Shown here: positions 13,524 to 14,958 of the stretch, piece after piece | Position numbering within the stretch: position 1 is the first letter of the stretch | Layout: each line of letters starts with the position of its first letter | Source: Candidatus Kaiserbacteria bacterium CG_4_10_14_0_2_um_filter_50_16 | GTDB lineage: Bacteria > Patescibacteriota > Minisyncoccia > Phycocordibacterales > Phycocordibacteraceae | DNA length: 14,958 nucleotides | Assembly: GCA_002793115.1 (NCBI GenBank) | Contig: PFPP01000018.1 | Coordinates: 1 to 14,958 of the forward strand | Direction: 5' to 3' | Translations under genes and position numbers: made by a program | Notes under the pieces: model-generated | Seen by the model: only the letters and a program-made list of their open reading frames with translations | The model's database searches: none | What the model was told of the DNA's origin: nothing

Positions 13524-14467
13524 TCGACAATACTACCACCGCCGACGAGTTCGCCGAAATGATAGAACACTATCGACTGACCGGGAGCTGGAATCTCCAT
13601 CAGGGGGTGCATACTCACGAAGCGATTCCCTTCTTCGACATATCCTGCGATGCGGGGCCCCCTATAGCGATACTGCGCCTCGATTACGCGTGCCGGCTCA
13701 TCGAGCCAGTTGGCATTCCGGAAACGAATCGTGTGTGCGGCAAATGCACGTGTCTTTGAAATCTTAACTTCTTTCTTCCCTATATCTTTTCCAATCACGT
13801 ACCACGGGCCGTTGGGAAGCGGAACTCGTTGACCAATAGTGTATAAAAAAGCCGGGTTATCGCTCCCCAACTCTTGTGCTAAAAATTCTTCGACCGATAT
13901 GCTCCCGAGAAAACAAATGCCTTGACTGTCTTTCTTCTCGGCGACAGGAAGATTGAACCGCTTTGCGAGCGCGCGTACCTTCTTCTTTTCAAGATTGCCG
14001 ACCGGAAATATCGTCGTCGCCAAGATGTCTTTCGGAACGGCCCACAAGAAATAGCTTTGATCCTTTTCTCCCGAACGATAATGCCCCGTCGCGATGGCAT
14101 CTGCGCCGGCTGACTTCGCGAAGCGATAGAACGAACCGAACTTCACTTCGCGATTGCACATAACATCAGGATTGGGTGTACGCCCCGCGCGATATTCTGC
14201 GAGCAGATACTCGATAACGTATTTTTTATATTCTGTGCTCGCATCAAGCGTCAGAAACGGTATCTGGAGCCGCGCCGCAATGCGCATCGCGTCGCGTCGT
14301 TCAGCCGCCCATGTGCATGGCATCCCGGGCGGATACCATCCCTTGATGAACACTCCAGTCACCTGCGCGCCGGCGCGCTTTAGTAAAGCCGCCGATACGG
14401 CCGAATCAACTCCGCCAGAGAGCCCGACGAAGATCTTTTTTTTAAGAGAGGTATCCGTTTCGTTCAT
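13520..14467 (-). CDS. mnmA: tRNA-specific 2-thiouridylase MnmA
   Basis: Adenylates and then thiolates U34 of tRNA-Lys, -Glu and -Gln at the wobble position. The 315 residues begin with the PP-loop GLSGGVDS (15-22). The catalytic cysteine lies in NPDVMCNREVKFG (Cys104) and the second, persulfide-bearing cysteine in DSQGICFLG (Cys185). GHYRSGEKDQSYFLW (128-142) and YTIGQR (209-214) are also family motifs, followed by the C-terminal beta-barrel region. It is shorter than the usual 360 or so residues but keeps both cysteines. It heads the overlapping operon in this window; its ATG overlaps the TGA of a decayed frame upstream. No promoter is evident within 60 bases. Confidence 0.96.
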   Translation of the reverse strand: MNETDTSLKKKIFVGLSGGVDSAVSAALLKRAGAQVTGVFIKGWYPPGMPCTWAAERRDAMRIAARLQIPFLTLDASTEYKKYVIEYLLAEYRAGRTPNPDVMCNREVKFGSFYRFAKSAGADAIATGHYRSGEKDQSYFLWAVPKDILATTIFPVGNLEKKKVRALAKRFNLPVAEKKDSQGICFLGSISVEEFLAQELGSDNPAFLYTIGQRVPLPNGPWYVIGKDIGKKEVKISKTRAFAAHTIRFRNANWLDEPARVIEAQYRYRGPRIAGYVEEGNRFVSMHPLMEIPAPGQSIVFYHFGELVGGGSIVE

Positions 14468-14729
14468 TTCTTATGTTTATTTTTGTATTCCAAAATTTTC
14501 TCGGCCGGAGAAATGCCACCGAGAACTTTGTGGTGAGCTTGCCGAATCCATCAAACATAGCAACGACTTTCATCATATCGTTATTGTCCTCCTAGTGGGA
14601 AATGGCGTCCCGGACATGATCCGAAGTAAAATTGCTCTTGGTTTCCTTAAGCATATTCACGAGCTCCTGCTCAAGCTCTTTCCGCCGCTCCAGAATTTGT
14701 TGTTTTGATTCGGTTTGCATATTACGCAT
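14464..14729 (-). pseudogene. Decayed small gene upstream of mnmA
   Basis: I do not recognise the family. From ATG 14729 the frame reads MRNMQTESKQQILERRKELE and on to ...DAISH, then hits an amber TAG (14592-14594). The same frame then stays open (EDNNDMMKVVAMFDGFGKLTTK). Around 14540 a one-base shift would join it to a second frame, VLGGISPAEKILEYKNKHKK, whose TGA overlaps the mnmA ATG. Together they would make a charged, helical protein of about 87 residues. Two lesions suggest a pseudogene. Alternatives are a real 45-residue peptide alone, or assembly errors. An AGGAGG immediately after the amber codon, before ATGs at 14576 and 14573, is one of the few strong Shine-Dalgarno-like sites here. 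Confidence 0.45.
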
Positions 14730-14735
14730 AGCTTC

Positions 14736-14958
14736 TCATAATTTTATTTCCCCGTTCTGATCGCCAAGAATTATAAACTTCTTTTTATGCTCGACTAATT
14801 GCTCCACATATTCGCGAAAGAGCGAAAATGGCGGATTAGTTACCACAATATCTGCCTCTTTGAGCAATTTCAGGCATTCCTCACTACGAAAATCACCGTT
14901 ACCTTTTAGTGATGTGGCGATGTTGGCATTATTTTTCAAGAGCCACTTCACATCAGTA
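14736..14958 (-). CDS. EcoRI-type adenine-specific DNA methyltransferase, 3' end, apparently truncated
   Basis: The frame enters from beyond the right edge and ends at TGA 14736-14738, giving about 74 residues. It contains GDFRSEECLKLLKEADIVVTNPPFSLFREYVEQL, with the catalytic motif IV NPPF typical of N6-adenine methyltransferases; the surrounding DFRSEE...REYV is characteristic of the M.EcoRI family. Members normally continue well over 100 residues past NPPF, but here the protein stops about 30 residues after it (GDQNGEIKL), so the C-terminus is missing. It is probably a non-functional remnant of a modification or restriction-modification gene. The region is more AT-rich than mnmA by eye. 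Confidence 0.65.
   Translation of the reverse strand, partial: TDVKWLLKNNANIATSLKGNGDFRSEECLKLLKEADIVVTNPPFSLFREYVEQLVEHKKKFIILGDQNGEIKL

Noticed and set aside
14464..14547. End of an integrase/transposase (the LGGISPAE-like tail resembles the C-terminus of some rve integrases)
   Set aside because: The match is only a few residues, with no catalytic DDE segment, no inverted repeats and no upstream part.
14154..14708. A 184-codon open frame on the plus strand opposite mnmA and the decayed region
   Set aside because: It is antisense to a certain gene, runs straight from it into the pseudogene, and has no recognisable motif.

Overview
The window looks like a chromosomal segment from a Candidate Phyla Radiation bacterium (Patescibacteria), most likely a parcubacterial lineage. 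This is inferred from gene order, short divergent ribosomal proteins, a 595-residue AlaRS that stops right after its editing domain, and a PilM-like/bitopic protein pair of a kind I associate with that group. I cannot name a species. Every gene I support lies on the minus strand, so transcription runs from high to low coordinates. I see no rRNA, tRNA, CRISPR array or intact insertion sequence.

Right edge (14958 to 14464): the 3' end of an EcoRI-type adenine methyltransferase that stops soon after its NPPF motif, followed by a small broken reading frame (in-frame amber codon plus frameshift) that runs into the mnmA start. This is the only clearly decayed stretch.

14467 to 10272: a tightly packed probable operon. 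mnmA (tRNA 2-thiouridylase), a small membrane-anchored protein with two cysteines, an ATP-cone/restriction-endonuclease-like fusion, a membrane-anchored DUF7282-like protein, a four-cysteine PD-(D/E)XK nuclease and ung (uracil-DNA glycosylase) follow each other with 4-base overlaps or no spacing. It mixes tRNA modification, DNA repair, two nuclease-fold proteins and two exported proteins.

10194 to 4149: an M3 metallopeptidase, alaS, a PilM/FtsA-like actin-fold protein and a bitopic beta-rich protein, with gaps of 10-20 bases. Several of these genes have an extended -10-like motif (TGnTAnnnT) only 7-12 bases before the start codon, and few genes in the window have a visible Shine-Dalgarno sequence.

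4089 to 82: the conserved alpha-operon order infA-rpmJ-rpsM-rpsK-rpsD-rpoA-rplQ followed by rplM-rpsI. A good promoter (-35 TTGACG, 17-base spacer, extended -10 TGCTACATT) lies before infA, and a strong hairpin terminator lies after rpsI. L36 lacks its zinc cysteines and IF-1 carries a poly-Glu insertion.

The most interesting signal is a set of short in-frame insertions in essential genes. One is a palindrome in the RpoA interdomain linker, one is an imperfect palindrome in S4, and one, flanked by an imperfect direct repeat, is in Ung. They resemble in principle the Rickettsia palindromic elements, and could be a family of mini-elements tolerated inside proteins. The second strong candidate is the ATP-cone/nuclease fusion and its overlapping operon.
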